From contig QYRS01000013.1 in the NCBI GenBank assembly GCA_006503535.1, positions 682,001-746,000 on the forward strand: 64,000 nt of DNA, in the 5' to 3' direction. Position numbers and translations under genes: made by a program. The stretch is from Arthrinium phaeospermum (lineage: Eukaryota > Ascomycota > Sordariomycetes > Amphisphaeriales > Apiosporaceae). The notes under the pieces were generated by a model. It did not search any database. It was not told where the DNA came from and was given only the letters and a program-made list of their open reading frames with translations. Below are positions 62,878 to 64,000 of the stretch, one piece after another (the stretch's first letter is position 1; each line of letters starts with the position of its first letter).

Positions 62878-64000
62878 TTAGAAGCGACCAGTCTCGGGCC
62901 GAAACCCGTTTGGCCGCTGACCTTCATACTGAACGCCAGTCATAGAGTCCGGTCCGTTTGGCATGGCGTTACTGAGCGTGCGTAGAGGCGGTAGCTCTGG
63001 TCGCGAAGCCGTGTACTGTGCTTGCTGTGCATAAGGATCGGCCGGAGGCGGTTGTGACGGCACAGCGTGACTCGCCGGGCCTTGCCCGTTCTGTCCACTC
63101 GCTGCCCGTAACTGCCCATTCTCGTGCCGTAACTGCTCAAGTTCTCGACGTAGCATCTCGGACTCTTGTGCAGAATTCTGGTAATGAGCCGTCAATTGTT
63201 TCAAGTGGTCTTGCTGCCGCTGATGCTCCGCGATTGCTGGACAAATGTTAGCCATCTGGATGGCAGGAATGATCCCGGGACTGACTACATACCTTTGGTC
63301 AGGATTTCCCATTTGGAAGCTTTCGACCCGCGCTCTTGGGGCATTAAATCCCTGAGCTGTTCGAACAGCTCCTTCATTTCGGTGCGACGCTTGCGCTCTG
63401 CAAGTTTGTGGCTGACGCGCAACTCTGGAGTACGACTGTACGGCTGAGCACCAGAATGCGGACTGGACTCTTCGCTCTGTAGGTCTGAAAGTTGCTTATG
63501 CTGGAGGGAATGGTGATGTACCGCAGGGAAATCGGCCGACGCAGTCGACAAGCGCTGCGAGAAGTCGTTGCCCACTCCATCCTCCAGGCGTCGCTGTCCG
63601 GGAGGAAGGCGGGATTCAGTAGTGAATTGGCTGCTGGCGATGGATTCTGCGATACTGCTGCGCCGCGAGTCATGGAAGGATACAGACGGCATCCGCTGAA
63701 TTTCTTCTTCGGGGAAGGCCCAGGCCTGACCCTTGGTAGGCTCGGCCGCTCTTGCAATGTTGCTTGTCGCAGGCCCAGTAATGGCTGGCGCCGTCCGGAT
63801 CTTGGGGTGAACTTCGGGAGGATTGCGGTCGGCACTCGGTTGGTAGCCATTGGAAATCCGGTGCATAGACAGGTTATCTAGACCTGCCCGAGGGTTGCGC
63901 TGCTGTGCCAAGCTCCCTTGTATCGAAGTGGTTGACTGGTTGTGGCTGGCATAAGGCGAGTTGCCCAGTTTCATGTCCCCGAAGCCTTGGTTGATCCTGC
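62878..64000 (-). CDS. bHLH transcription factor, 5' end beyond window
   Basis: Minus-strand gene with exon 3' part 63236-62878 and upstream exon from 63293 to the right edge. An ATG exists at 63974, but the frame stays open to the edge (RINQGFGD before it), so the true start probably lies outside. A Ser/Gln-rich disordered N-terminal region precedes the bHLH domain: SHKLAERKRRTEMKELFEQLRDLMP, a loop, then SKASKWEILTK|AIAEHQRQQDHLKQL, with the 56-bp intron cutting helix 2. The basic region has the His-x3-Glu-x3-Arg pattern for CACGTG-type E-boxes. A leucine-zipper-like extension follows (MLRRELEQLRHENGQL), then a Pro/Gln-rich tail ending RPETGRF. Target genes unknown. Confidence 0.9.

Overview
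The window is nuclear DNA of a filamentous ascomycete. The compact genes with 55-150 bp GT-AG introns (branch points such as CTAAC and CTGAC), the complex I 17.8 kDa-type subunit and the general style of the proteins point to Sordariomycetes, most likely Sordariales; this assignment is from pattern recognition only. No rRNA, convincing tRNA, CRISPR array, plasmid feature or intact transposon is visible. Where the leftmost in-frame codon of an open frame was not ATG, I moved the start to the first sensible ATG.

Layout. 0.5-18 kb: a disordered hypothetical protein, a PCD1-like Nudix hydrolase, a Ctr copper transporter (-), 3-hydroxyanthranilate dioxygenase BNA1, a large single-pass membrane protein (-), the ER nucleotide exchange factor SIL1 (-), a complex I subunit, and ribosomal protein uS19/RPS15 (-). 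18.6-20.9 kb: a C2H2 zinc-finger regulator (-) with a long Glu-His-X tract. 20.9-30.3 kb: about 9.4 kb without a supportable gene. 30.3-42.9 kb: a SUN-family cell-wall protein, an FMP42-like MFS transporter, a Hos2-type histone deacetylase (-), an ING/PHD protein and UDP-glucose pyrophosphorylase UGP1 (-). 42.9-45.9 kb: a 3 kb divergent intergenic region. 45.9-64 kb: a DUF3605/GIG1-like protein, a dihydroneopterin-aldolase-fold protein (-), a GNAT acetyltransferase (-), a SET/MYND protein with a reading-frame problem, a Mis18-like zinc-domain/coiled-coil protein (-), a Rex1-type RNA exonuclease, the peroxisomal receptor PEX5 (-), a mitochondrial two-RRM protein (-), and a bHLH regulator (-) that runs off the right edge.

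The genes are mostly single-copy housekeeping and regulatory genes (NAD synthesis, ER folding, respiration, translation, UDP-glucose and cell wall, chromatin, peroxisome import) and do not form a secondary-metabolite cluster or mobile island. I did not find a clear new multi-gene system. The points most worth a second look are the spliced Mis18-like gene, the SET/MYND frame break, an initiation codon split by an intron, a GC-AG intron in BNA1, the Glu-His-X repeat in the C2H2 regulator, the large gene-free region, and a recurrent intergenic 10-mer TACGGAGTAC.
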